Source of the DNA: an uncultured Bacteroidales bacterium
Lineage (GTDB): Bacteria; Bacteroidota; Bacteroidia; Bacteroidales; Muribaculaceae
DNA: 38,490 nucleotides
NCBI GenBank assembly: GCA_902795825.1
Contig: CADBML010000210.1
Coordinates: 1-38,490, forward strand
Reading direction: 5' to 3'
Positions within the stretch are counted from its first letter, which is position 1, and each line of letters opens with the position of its first letter. Shown piece after piece: positions 1-6,992 of this stretch. The translations under genes were made by a program, and so were the position numbers. Under the pieces are notes generated by a model. That model did no database searches. It worked only from the letters and a program-made list of their open reading frames with translations, and was not told the origin of the DNA.

Positions 1-1
1 A

Positions 2-82
2 GCCGACTACCGCCGCCTCTACGACGCAATGCAGACCCTCAACCGCAAGCTAATCGCCGACATCAACAAAGGCAAACGCTAA
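2..82 (+). CDS. C-terminal end of an unidentified protein (cut by window start)
   Basis: The reading frame beginning at base 2 is open and ends at a TAA at 80-82. It gives a 26-residue, basic, helical-looking tail that starts ADYRRLYDAM and ends INKGKR. A strong rho-independent terminator follows directly, which supports this being a genuine gene end. It is too short to assign. The neighbouring decayed phage head gene makes a phage origin possible, but nothing in the tail proves it. The rest of the gene lies outside the window. Confidence 0.5.
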   Translation, partial: ADYRRLYDAMQTLNRKLIADINKGKR

Positions 83-94
83 CGACACTTACCG

Positions 95-145
95 ACAGGG
101 CGGGGTAAATTTTGACCGCCCTGTTATTTTTATTTGTATTTTTTT
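95..145 (+). terminator. Rho-independent terminator after the partial left-edge gene
   Basis: A perfect 9-bp GC-rich stem (ACAGGGCGG at 95-103 pairing with CCGCCCTGT at 116-124) encloses a 12-nt loop. A long T-rich tail follows on the plus strand (125-147). It begins 12 nt after the TAA of the partial gene and would end that transcript. Confidence 0.85.
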
Positions 146-147
146 AT

Positions 148-155
148 TAACTTTG
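148..155 (+). promoter_or_regulatory. Possible Bacteroidetes-type -7 element (TAACTTTG)
   Basis: TAACTTTG matches the Bacteroidetes -7 consensus TAnnTTTG and lies just after the terminator, in front of the small ORF that starts at 215 or 269. The only upstream TTTG (133-136) is too close for the usual spacing of about 19-20 nt, so only half of the promoter is convincing. If used, it would give a leader of roughly 50-110 nt before the ORF. That leader carries no other feature I recognise. Confidence 0.35.
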
Positions 156-268
156 CAAATGCTCCTACAGCGGACAAGGCTTTTTCTTGAAGAAATGGCG
201 CATGAAACAAGGCGGTGGGATGCGAGTGGCTGACCAAGGAGCATTTTTTATTTTTACTCAATCGAATT

Positions 269-517
269 ATGAAATACTTTGCCAATTATGAAGCGGATGC
301 CGTTATCCGCGAAGATGATAACGGACAGAGATTTATTAAATACATTGACAGCCTTGACGAAGGTGGTCCTATGCCAAGAGACCATGAAGAGACTTGGGGA
401 ATACCCACTTTCGGTATCTTTAATGAGCTTAAACCGATAACGAAGCAAGAGTATGACGGGTTCGGATATACTTGGGATTGGTCGCCAACAACTGGAGAAA
501 AAAGAAAACTCAGGTAG
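269..517 (+). CDS. Small hypothetical protein (82 aa), next to phage remnant
   Basis: The ATG at 269 gives an 82-residue acidic, aromatic-rich protein starting MKYFANYEAD and ending PTTGEKRKLR. The frame is open upstream to a GTG at 215 (100 aa), but the ATG with the hydrophilic start looks better. I recognise no domain, signal peptide or membrane segment. Its stop (TAG 515-517) overlaps by a few bases the 3' end of the convergent decayed head gene. Composition (many D, E, G and W) recalls small immunity or accessory proteins found beside toxin domains, but that is only a suggestion. It may also be an orphan phage gene. Confidence 0.45.
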   Translation: MKYFANYEADAVIREDDNGQRFIKYIDSLDEGGPMPRDHEETWGIPTFGIFNELKPITKQEYDGFGYTWDWSPTTGEKRKLR

Positions 518-1704
518 TAAAATGCTTGTAGTATTCCCTTGACAATCTCATAATCTCCTTTGCCCTAAGGCTATTGGGGTCAAGTACTCGGTATTCCTTA
601 TAATATTTGTGGCCTAATCCTCCGGGTAGCCTACTTTCTTTTTGTATCTTATTCCATAAGCCTTCGCCCAATATTTTTTTTTGCGACTTCGGGTATTTCT
701 TTCGCATAAATCATATTTGCGGTATTTACCTGTATCTCTCCAGTGAGGCCATTTTGTGCCTCTATGTTGATTATGTTGCCCGTATATCCTAATTCCGTTT
801 TTTGAGGCTTGTGTCTGATAAATCCTTTCACTGTACTTTACTCATCGTAAATATTTTTAATGTCATCATCATTTGCGATAATGGTTGTTCTAACCATATC
901 TTTCAGCTTACCAGGCGAGAACAACGGTGTTTTTTCTCGTTCCTTAAACACTTTTCTTTTTGTTGAATCAAAACTTTTGAAGTTTACCGGCGTCACGGAT
1001 GCCCCATATTTCTCTGCGATCCTTTCAGCCAACCCTTGAATCTCATTTACCGCATTTTTCGCTTGCACCATGACATCTTTTATTGCCCTATCTAAATAAA
1101 CGCCATCAAGCATTCCTTGATTATCCCGCAAAAAATAAGGCAACGTGCCACGTTCGGCGGCACGGTCGATGCGGTCGGCATTGGCGGCGCACCAATCCTT
1201 GAACGCCTGTGGCACGTCATCAACCGTGTTCACGCTGCCACCGTCAATCGGCTCGCCGTTGAGAATTTTCTGCGTTTCAGCGTCCATTTCCTCCTGTGTT
1301 TTGAGGATTGAAATGGCGATGCAACGGCATTGCGGATGCCACCCTGTAAACTTGAACGTCTTCGGGTATTTTCCCGCCAGCTCGTCGCAGATGTCGGTAA
1401 ATTCGTGGGGCTTTCCGTCACCGCCGAGGCACGTGTGGTTGCCGCTTAACTTGACTTCGATACCGACAACGAAATCCAACTGTTGCCAACGCTCGTAATC
1501 GGAAGTTTCGTAAGCCATATTCGTTTCGGTTGCGGTCAAGCGGCGGGCGTTCTTGTATGATGACCGGTAAACGCCCTGCCCAGGGTGGTAAGCCGCCGCC
1601 CGCTTCGACAGGTGGAGCTGACCGTGTTCGTCACGCACACGACGGAACAGTTCATTCGGCTTGCGAAGATATTGGCGAATGTCACGGCATCGTTGTGCTG
1701 ACAA
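510..1704 (-). pseudogene. Decayed Mu gpF-like phage head morphogenesis protein with C-terminal RelA/SpoT-like domain
   Basis: Three minus-strand segments read as one protein. Segment 838-1704 has the phage minor-head (gpF/SPP1 gp7-type) region, with RSSYKNARRLTATETN, FVVGIEVKLSGNHTC and the Cys/His motif GWHPQCRC. It then gives KLKDMVRTTIIA and stops at TAA 838-840. The same frame continues as KGFIRHKPQ, GYTGNIINIE and GLTGEIQVNTANMIYAKE (to 649), and a one-base shift in the A9 run near 673-681 restores KKILGEGLWNKIQKE through GHKYYKEYRVL to TGA 510-512. The EIQVNT motif and flanks resemble RelA/SpoT nucleotidyltransferases (compare EIQIRT), although the usual GYxSLH is GYTGN here. The 5' end is missing: only a TTG fits as a start, and it lies in the arm of the next gene's terminator. 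The lesions are a stop (perhaps TTA to TAA), a slip and a truncation, so it is probably non-functional. Confidence 0.8.
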
Positions 1705-1736
1705 AAAAAGACAGCACGAATGCTGTCTTTTTTTGT
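1701..1736 (-). terminator. Strong terminator of the nfo-MFS-lipoprotein unit
   Basis: A perfect 16-bp stem (1701-1716 with 1721-1736) has a CGAA loop, a GACAGCA core and A7/T7 arms. It lies 28 nt after the stop of the RsiV-like lipoprotein gene and should work in both directions. The phage-head remnant is fused directly to its distal arm, so this hairpin marks the junction between chromosome and phage debris. Confidence 0.9.
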
Positions 1737-1764
1737 TATAAGGGCTAATGGTGAGAATTGCGAA

Positions 1765-2676
1765 CTATTGAGACGAGAGGAACGTCTCTCCAAGCGGGGT
1801 GAGATACTCCTTTAGTGATGAAAGCCGGACCCCTAATGTGACGTTGCCGTCAGCGCCACAGGCAATTTCGTATTTTGGGAAGGTGAAATAAAGCACGCCC
1901 TTTTCAATGAAGAAATTGTCGGGCAATTCTTCTATTGGGGTACCGTTCAGACATCCATAATCGTCGATATTGATGGGACTGGAATTCAGACGGCGAAGTA
2001 AGCTCTTTTTGGCTTGAGGTGTGACCACGTCGAAAACGGTCATCATGCGCTGTTCGTCGTAAAGATAGTAAGCAATCTGGTTGAAATAAAGGATGCCGGC
2101 ACCGACGCCGCTACCAGTATAGGCATATAACGATACGGCAAAACGGGCTAAATGGCGTTCGGCATCAACCCCAAGGAATTCAATATCCATTTTATGCTCC
2201 GGTTCACCCCAGAAGAAACGGTCGCCTTCTTCGGCGGGTTCTAATGTCTCGCCACGGGTTTCTACCTTTGTCCAAGTCAATTCGTCGCCGCCACAGCTGC
2301 AAAAAAAGTCGTAGCCACACGTGTTGATAAGGGACTGGATGCCTGTGCCCTGGCGTCCGCCAAGCAATGCGATGAGATCGCGTTGAAGTGGCGCGATGTC
2401 GAAGCCTGGGGCTTCGACGGGCCAATCGAAGTCATATTTAGCTGTAGCGTAAACGACTTGTTTGCACGACGCCTTATAATATAGCTCCTTATTGATTTTT
2501 TGTATTTTTGGCTTGAACACGTTCACCGCTTCAATTTCCGGCTCTGATGAGGGAATGACGGCATCAACTTCAGCGCTGTCGCGTACAATGGCGGCAGGCT
2601 TGTCGTTGGCGTTATTGTGGGCGCAAGCCGTTAGTGAGAGCAGTGCGGCGATAGAAATGCCATAAAAACTATTCAT
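1765..2676 (-). CDS. RsiV-like (DUF3298-type) lipoprotein
   Basis: This 303-aa protein has a lipoprotein signal peptide with the lipobox LTAC at residues 15-18, so it should be an acylated envelope protein exposed to the periplasm. After a Pro/Glu-rich spacer, the body has the layout of DUF4163/DUF3298 proteins: a Cys-containing N-terminal half and a C-terminal beta-rich part with GAGILYFNQIAYYLYDE, FIEKGVLYFTFPKYEIACG and a final SLKEYLTP. The best-known member of that family is the anti-sigma factor RsiV, which binds lysozyme, but most Bacteroidales members are stand-alone lipoproteins of unknown role. It starts 6 nt after the MFS transporter gene and ends the operon at the hairpin 1701-1736. 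Assignment rests on overall pattern; no catalytic residue can be named. Confidence 0.7.
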   Translation of the reverse strand: MNSFYGISIAALLSLTACAHNNANDKPAAIVRDSAEVDAVIPSSEPEIEAVNVFKPKIQKINKELYYKASCKQVVYATAKYDFDWPVEAPGFDIAPLQRDLIALLGGRQGTGIQSLINTCGYDFFCSCGGDELTWTKVETRGETLEPAEEGDRFFWGEPEHKMDIEFLGVDAERHLARFAVSLYAYTGSGVGAGILYFNQIAYYLYDEQRMMTVFDVVTPQAKKSLLRRLNSSPINIDDYGCLNGTPIEELPDNFFIEKGVLYFTFPKYEIACGADGNVTLGVRLSSLKEYLTPLGETFLSSQ

Positions 2677-2682
2677 AATAAT

Positions 2683-4059
2683 TTATGCTTTCGATTTGCG
2701 ACGTTCGGAAATCACAAACACACAGGCGGCACCAATGGCAAGAAGCACTCCTGCCAAGATGAGCATATTGCCTTGAGAGCTACCGAGAGCGGAAAGAATC
2801 ACGCCTCCGAGCGCGGCGGCGATAATCTGCGGCAGACAGATAGTGCAGTTAAACAGACCGAGATAAGTGCCCATTTTCGAACTGCCTTCGAGCGCATTGG
2901 TGACAAGCGTGAATGGCATGGCAAGCATGGCTGCCCAAGCAAACCCAATGAGGAAGTAAGGCACGAAGAGGAGATATTGATTGGAGATGAAAGGCACCAT
3001 GGCAAATCCAACGCCACCGATTAGAAGCGACAAAGAATAACCCACCTTAAGATTCTTGAAATAGGGGAGCACCAATGCCCAAAGCACACTGCCGATGGCT
3101 TGAACGGCAAACAGGATTCCCACCCAGTCGCCTGCGGCTTGGTATTCGGCCGTCGATGCATGATGAGGGTCGCTCATATCAACGCCAAAGGCGGTTTCGG
3201 CAATAGAGCCGTTGGTGTATGTCCACATATACATGAAAGCAGCCCAGCAGAAAAACTGCACGAGTCCCACTTGGAAGAACACTTTAATGGCATATTTATT
3301 GTCAAATTTGGCGGGCGAAGCCGAGTCGGCAGATTTGCCAGAAGCGGCGGCAGCTTCGCGTTGAGCGGCTTCTTGGAATGCCCTCATCTGAGCTGGATTG
3401 TATTCCCTCACCTTTAACGTGGTGTAGAACACGCAAAGGATGAGAATAATGGCTCCCACATAGAACGACCATTTCACCGAATCGGGTATGATGCCAGGCG
3501 CGGCCACACTTGCGATGCCTATAGCTGTGAACAGATACGGGAATACGTATCCGGCAAGCGAACCCGCATTGCAGAGGAAACTTTGGAGCGAATAGGCTTT
3601 GGCTTTCTGCTGTTCGTTAACCATGTCGCCCACCATCATCTTGAAAGGCTGCATGGCCATATTGATGCTCGTGTCGAGGAACATGAGCGAGATAAGTCCG
3701 AAAGTCATTGCCGACATGATTGTGAACTCGAGATTGCCCGCATTAGGCAAAAGACACATCACAGCCACGGCGATAGCGGCACCCACAAACAAATAGGGGA
3801 TTCGTCGGCCAAATCGGGTCCAGGTCTTATCGGAAAGGAGTCCTACAATAGGCTGCACTACCATTCCCATCAGAGGCGGGAGAATCCAGAAATAACTCAG
3901 GGTGTGGGGGTCGGCGCCGAGTGTGGCGAAAATACGTGAACAGTTGGCGCTTTGAAGCGCATAAGCGATTTGAACACCAAAAAAACCGAAACTAATGTTC
4001 CAAAGTTGCCAGAAACTAAGGTTCGGCTTGGTTTTCATTAAGGTTGCATCGTTATTCAT
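2683..4059 (-). CDS. MFS sugar transporter, SLC45/GPH-like (458 aa)
   Basis: This is an inner-membrane secondary transporter with about 12 hydrophobic segments. The N-terminal region starts SFWQLWNISFGFFGVQIAYA and carries the family loop GLLSDKTWTRFGRRIPY between helices 2 and 3 (about residues 77-93). A hydrophilic Ala/Ser-rich loop lies mid-protein (about 230-255). The combination of FFGVQIAYALQ, the FGRRIPY loop and the overall length fits the SLC45-like group, which in Bacteroidetes usually sits near glucoside or maltose metabolism genes. The substrate is therefore probably a sugar or disaccharide by proton symport, but the neighbours (nfo and a lipoprotein) do not help. An internal Met at residue 8 is an alternative start. 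It follows nfo by 21 nt and is probably co-transcribed. Confidence 0.82.
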   Translation of the reverse strand: MNNDATLMKTKPNLSFWQLWNISFGFFGVQIAYALQSANCSRIFATLGADPHTLSYFWILPPLMGMVVQPIVGLLSDKTWTRFGRRIPYLFVGAAIAVAVMCLLPNAGNLEFTIMSAMTFGLISLMFLDTSINMAMQPFKMMVGDMVNEQQKAKAYSLQSFLCNAGSLAGYVFPYLFTAIGIASVAAPGIIPDSVKWSFYVGAIILILCVFYTTLKVREYNPAQMRAFQEAAQREAAAASGKSADSASPAKFDNKYAIKVFFQVGLVQFFCWAAFMYMWTYTNGSIAETAFGVDMSDPHHASTAEYQAAGDWVGILFAVQAIGSVLWALVLPYFKNLKVGYSLSLLIGGVGFAMVPFISNQYLLFVPYFLIGFAWAAMLAMPFTLVTNALEGSSKMGTYLGLFNCTICLPQIIAAALGGVILSALGSSQGNMLILAGVLLAIGAACVFVISERRKSKA

Positions 4060-4080
4060 TTCTTGAATATGTTTTGGTTG

Positions 4081-4926
4081 TTATTTGTTTTCGATTGAAT
4101 ATAGCCATTCGATTTCTTCGGCCCAAATGTCGGGATTGATTGTTTCGAGGATTAAAGGAATGTTGTCAATTCGAGGGTCGTTCATAATCATTCTGAAACA
4201 ATCCGCGCCAAGGACACCATTGCCCAACGATTCATGTCGATCGACATGGGATGCCAAACCCTTCTTTGTGTCGTTAAGGTGCATTCCGGCAAGATATTTC
4301 ATGCCGATAATTTCGTCGAATTCACGCCACGTTGCTTCATATCCCTCAGGGGTGGACAGGTCGTAGCCTGCGGCGAAAGCATGGCAGGTGTCGATGCAAA
4401 CTCCAACACGCGATTTGTCGTCAACACGATCGATTATGTGTGCGATTTGTTCGAAGCGGTGCCCAAGATTCGACCCCTGTCCGGCAGTGTTCTCAATGAC
4501 GGCGGTGACGCCTTCGGTCATTTCGAGAGTGATATTGATGGAATCGGCAATGCGATCGAGGCAGTCATCTATAGGAATGGCGTTAAGATGGCTTCCGGGA
4601 TGGAAATTCAACAACGAAATGCCTAATTGCTCGCAACGGCGAAACTCGTCGAGGAATGCCTCGCGCGATTGCTCGAGCTTATAGTCGTCGGGTTGGCCGA
4701 GATTTATCAAGTAACCGTCGTGGGCAAGAATCTGGGCGGGAGAAAATCCGTACTCGTCACATCTCGCCTTGAACGTCGATATGTCGGATTCGGTCAGCGG
4801 CTTGCTGACCCATCGCGAAGGATTTCGCGTGAAAAGGGCGAATGCTTTCGCATTAATTTCTTTGGCATTGACAGGCGCCTGTGCCACTCCAGGGCTTGCC
4901 GCCACATGGGCTCCTACGTATTTCAT
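4081..4926 (-). CDS. nfo: Endonuclease IV (apurinic/apyrimidinic endonuclease)
   Basis: Nfo is a zinc-dependent AP endonuclease that incises 5' of abasic sites and trims blocked 3' ends in base-excision repair. The protein from the ATG at 4926 is 281 aa, usual for the family, and begins [14 protein letters not shown]. The open frame extends 19 residues further, but that part is Asn/Lys-rich and unlike the family. Metal-binding motifs appear in order: [67 protein letters not shown] and a C-terminal LETI. It is the first gene of a minus-strand unit with the MFS transporter and lipoprotein, and has a good promoter at 4972-5003. Confidence 0.95.
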   Translation of the reverse strand: MKYVGAHVAASPGVAQAPVNAKEINAKAFALFTRNPSRWVSKPLTESDISTFKARCDEYGFSPAQILAHDGYLINLGQPDDYKLEQSREAFLDEFRRCEQLGISLLNFHPGSHLNAIPIDDCLDRIADSINITLEMTEGVTAVIENTAGQGSNLGHRFEQIAHIIDRVDDKSRVGVCIDTCHAFAAGYDLSTPEGYEATWREFDEIIGMKYLAGMHLNDTKKGLASHVDRHESLGNGVLGADCFRMIMNDPRIDNIPLILETINPDIWAEEIEWLYSIENK

Positions 4927-4971
4927 GAGCAAAAATAATGATGTATTGCTATTATTTTTATTTTCATCATT

Positions 4972-5003
4972 CAAAATTAGCAATCAGTTTTGTCAAAAAC
5001 AAA
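4972..5003 (-). promoter_or_regulatory. Promoter of nfo (TTTG-N20-TAATTTTG)
   Basis: On the minus strand, TTTG (5000-5003) lies 20 nt before TAATTTTG (4972-4979), close to the Bacteroidetes consensus TTTG-N19-TAnnTTTG. Transcription would start near 4966, leaving about 40 nt of leader before the chosen nfo ATG. This also argues for the start at 4926, because the longer reading frame would begin upstream of the expected transcript start. Confidence 0.65.
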
Positions 5004-5022
5004 AAATGTGGCAATTTTTTTG

Positions 5023-5030
5023 TAATTTCG
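5023..5030 (+). promoter_or_regulatory. Possible -7 element of tcdA (TAATTTCG)
   Basis: TAATTTCG differs by one base from TAnnTTTG and ends 4 nt before the tcdA ATG at 5035. A transcript from it would be nearly leaderless. No convincing upstream TTG element is present at the usual spacing, so this is a weak call. Confidence 0.3.
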
Positions 5031-5034
5031 CAAT

Positions 5035-5790
5035 ATGAATGATGTTGACGACAACGCTTTCTTCCATCGCACAGAGATGATTCTTGGCGAACCGACAATG
5101 CGTAGGCTTGCTGAGGCAAGGGTGATTTTGTTTGGTTGCGGCGGTGTCGGGAGTTGGGCTGCGGAAGCATTGATCCGTTCAGGCCTTAAACGGCTTACCA
5201 TTGTTGACCCTGACGTAGTCGCCCCCTCCAATATAAATCGCCAGCGAGTGGCTTCGGTTTCGACAATTGGACGCTCAAAGGTTGAGGCTTTGAAAGAGAT
5301 ACTTTATGACATTAATCCCGCGGCCGAGATTGTGGGTATATGCGAAGCCTTTACGGCTGAATCGGCCGAATCTTTCCGGCTCGAAGAATATGACTATATA
5401 ATTGATGCCATCGATTCGCTAAAACACAAGGCAGAACTTATCATAACGGCGACTTCTACGCAAGCCACATTAATATCTTCAATGGGGGCGGCTCTTCGCG
5501 TTGACCCCATGATGGTCGGTCATGCCGAATTTTGGAAGGTCAGCGGATGTCGGCTTGCCGCTACTCTTCGACGGCGATTCAAACGCGACGGGCGCTTTCC
5601 GCAAAAACGTTTTGAATGTGTATATAGCAAAGAACCGCCCATAAGCACACCGACATCGAGCGAAACATCGGCCGACGACATAGCGGGAAGCCGCCGTATG
5701 CGCGATAATGGGAGCTGTGTGTTAGTTACAGCTGCGTTCGGTCTTGCCATAGCCTCTCTCGTGGTTCGCGACATATCCTCAAAAAAATAA
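5035..5790 (+). CDS. tcdA: tRNA threonylcarbamoyladenosine dehydratase (TcdA/CsdL-type E1-like)
   Basis: TcdA uses ATP to cyclise the t6A base at position 37 of ANN-decoding tRNAs to ct6A. The 251-aa protein has the E1/ThiF/MoeB Rossmann ATP-binding motif FGCGGVGS (residues 33-40), then IVDPDVVAPSNINRQ (56-70) with the Asn-x-Asn-Arg-Gln nucleotide contacts, an IIDAIDS segment, and the RFECVYSKEPP motif typical of the TcdA branch rather than ThiF or MoeB. The hydrophobic C-terminus (GSCVLVTAAFGLAIASLVVRD) is also usual. It is monocistronic, transcribed away from nfo and followed by a hairpin at about 5792-5820. Confidence 0.92.
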   Translation: MNDVDDNAFFHRTEMILGEPTMRRLAEARVILFGCGGVGSWAAEALIRSGLKRLTIVDPDVVAPSNINRQRVASVSTIGRSKVEALKEILYDINPAAEIVGICEAFTAESAESFRLEEYDYIIDAIDSLKHKAELIITATSTQATLISSMGAALRVDPMMVGHAEFWKVSGCRLAATLRRRFKRDGRFPQKRFECVYSKEPPISTPTSSETSADDIAGSRRMRDNGSCVLVTAAFGLAIASLVVRDISSKK

Positions 5791-5791
5791 A

Positions 5792-5820
5792 ACGGCGCCA
5801 TGTGAAAACAGACGCCGCTT
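5792..5820. terminator. Weak bidirectional terminator between tcdA and the HTH gene
   Basis: CGGCG (5793-5797) pairs with CGCCG (5813-5817), extended by partial pairing on either side. On the minus strand the stem is followed by a T-rich stretch from the A7 run at 5781-5787. Its place between two convergent genes supports the call, but the loop is large and the stem short. Confidence 0.45.
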
Positions 5821-5847
5821 TGGAATTTGTCGGAATGATAGAATCAG

Positions 5848-6105
5848 TTATTTGCTGCCCTGTTCCTCCAAAATTTCAATCGCCATGTCGTAGATGGTCG
5901 TATCGTCAAGCACTACGATTCCTCCGTTTGGCCCGGGTTCAATGTGCATGCCACAGTTTTGCCCCAATGAATAGTTTGAGCCACCGAAATAATTTCGGAC
6001 GGTTTGGTCAGTTAAATTCAATTTGTCGGCAATACGATGGATTGAACCATCGGGCAAACTGTCTTTGATGCGACGCAGATCATTGAAAGTGATTGTTTTA
6101 GTCAT
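5848..6105 (-). CDS. Small HTH DNA-binding protein (85 aa)
   Basis: This is a probable DNA-binding protein of a kind often found in Bacteroidales genomes. Residues 8-41 (NDLRRIKDSLPDGSIHRIAD, then LNLTDQTVRNYF) look like a helix-turn-helix in which IADKLNLTDQTVRNYF supplies the turn and recognition helix. The rest has a glycine-rich beta stretch (EPGPNGGIVVLDD) and a short helical tail with EILEEQ. It stands alone between tcdA and the bat operon. An 11-bp inverted repeat (6138-6181) lies just upstream and could be its own operator. No partner or ligand domain is visible, so its target is unknown. Confidence 0.75.
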   Translation of the reverse strand: MTKTITFNDLRRIKDSLPDGSIHRIADKLNLTDQTVRNYFGGSNYSLGQNCGMHIEPGPNGGIVVLDDTTIYDMAIEILEEQGSK

Positions 6106-6137
6106 GATGTTATGGATTAGAAAATTATTACGAGGTG

Positions 6138-6181
6138 AATTTTGGCATAAATTTACACAGAATTTTTATAATGCCAAAATT
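6138..6181. repeat. 11-bp perfect inverted repeat upstream of the HTH gene
   Basis: AATTTTGGCAT (6138-6148) and ATGCCAAAATT (6171-6181) are perfect reverse complements with centres 33 bp apart, about three helical turns. The left arm falls between a weak -7 element (TAATTTTC, minus strand 6120-6127) and the expected -33 position of the HTH gene promoter. That position suits an operator. As a terminator for batE it would be poor, because no T tract follows on the minus strand. Confidence 0.6.
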
Positions 6182-6212
6182 TTTTGTCTTAAAAGGTGAA
6201 AAATAGTCGAAT

Positions 6213-6992
6213 TTAGATTACTTCAACGTCGGATGCTTTAATCCACGCGCGATTGTCGTCGTCGGTAGCGGCGTTGAACCAGAGAACGGTGACGGAGTCG
6301 GTGCTGACTTTTAGCGAGTCAATTATCCGAAGTTTGCATCCGTCGTGGATTGTCATGGCCTCTTCGCGCTTGCTTTTAGGCTCGCGGGGAGATGTTGACA
6401 TCACAGCCGCAGGCACGACTACAATTGCCTCTGATCGTGATTTCGCCATTGTTTTTGCTTTTATGGCAAAGTAGCCCATCAATAGGGAAATGATGAACAA
6501 AAATATCGACGCGAAAAAACCGGCCTTTCTGACTGCTACCGATTCTGAAAAAAAATAGGCGGCAAGGCCAACCACGAGCAGAATGAAGGCTGCGAGGGAA
6601 ATGACGGCCCAAGTGTCGGATGATTTGCCACCAATGAACTTCGACAGCGCATTTGAAAAATAACTGTTGTTTTGAGCCGACTTGTCCTGAAGACGACCAG
6701 TGACAAATTCAATGTTCGCCTTGATGTCGTTGTCGGTGGGGTCAAGACGAAGAGCGCGTTCGTAGTTTACGAGGGCTTTCCCATTTTTTCCGACGCGATA
6801 ATATGCGTTGCCCAAATTGAAATATACGTTTGGCGACGTGCCTTCCGAAGCGATAACGTCCTCATAAAGGGCGATGGCTTGAGCAAAGTTGTCGGCATTG
6901 TAAGCGGAATCAGCCATAATAAACTTAACCGATTCGGCTTTAGCAAATAAACAGCTTAAAGTTAAAGCGATTGTTAAATATAGATATTTCAT
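6213..6992 (-). CDS. batE: BatE: TPR and SH3-like membrane protein of the Bat operon
   Basis: This 259-aa protein has a signal peptide or first membrane segment (MKYLYLTIALTLSCLFAKAE). Two to three TPR-like repeats follow (about 25-105, with FNLGNAYYRVGKNGKALVNY and YERALRLDPTDNDIKANIEF), then two membrane helices (about 133-151 and 158-176). The periplasmic C-terminal part (about 195-259) is SH3-like with GCKLRIIDSL and AWIKASDVEVI. This layout is the BatE type. It overlaps batD by 4 nt (ATGA) and ends the operon. BatE is thought to act as a scaffold for the BatA/B/D complex; its biochemical role is unknown. Downstream there is only the 107-nt gap with the inverted repeat. Confidence 0.85.
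   Translation of the reverse strand: MKYLYLTIALTLSCLFAKAESVKFIMADSAYNADNFAQAIALYEDVIASEGTSPNVYFNLGNAYYRVGKNGKALVNYERALRLDPTDNDIKANIEFVTGRLQDKSAQNNSYFSNALSKFIGGKSSDTWAVISLAAFILLVVGLAAYFFSESVAVRKAGFFASIFLFIISLLMGYFAIKAKTMAKSRSEAIVVVPAAVMSTSPREPKSKREEAMTIHDGCKLRIIDSLKVSTDSVTVLWFNAATDDDNRAWIKASDVEVI

Noticed and set aside
215-268. GTG start at 215 for the small left-edge ORF
   Set aside because: The ATG at 269 gives a better-looking N-terminus. The added 18 residues (GCEWLTKEHFLFLLNRI) look like readthrough, though this cannot be excluded.
838-1704. Treating the head-morphogenesis frame as an intact 288-aa gene
   Set aside because: The start is an isolated TTG in a terminator arm, and conserved sequence continues in frame past the stop and then through a one-base shift, so the gene is broken at both ends.
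4926-4983. Longer start of nfo adding 19 residues
   Set aside because: The added part (Asn/Lys-rich) does not match the family, and it would begin upstream of the transcription start expected from the promoter at 4972-5003.
6138-6181. Reading the inverted repeat as the batE terminator
   Set aside because: On the minus strand no T tract follows the second arm and the loop is 22 nt, so an operator is more likely.
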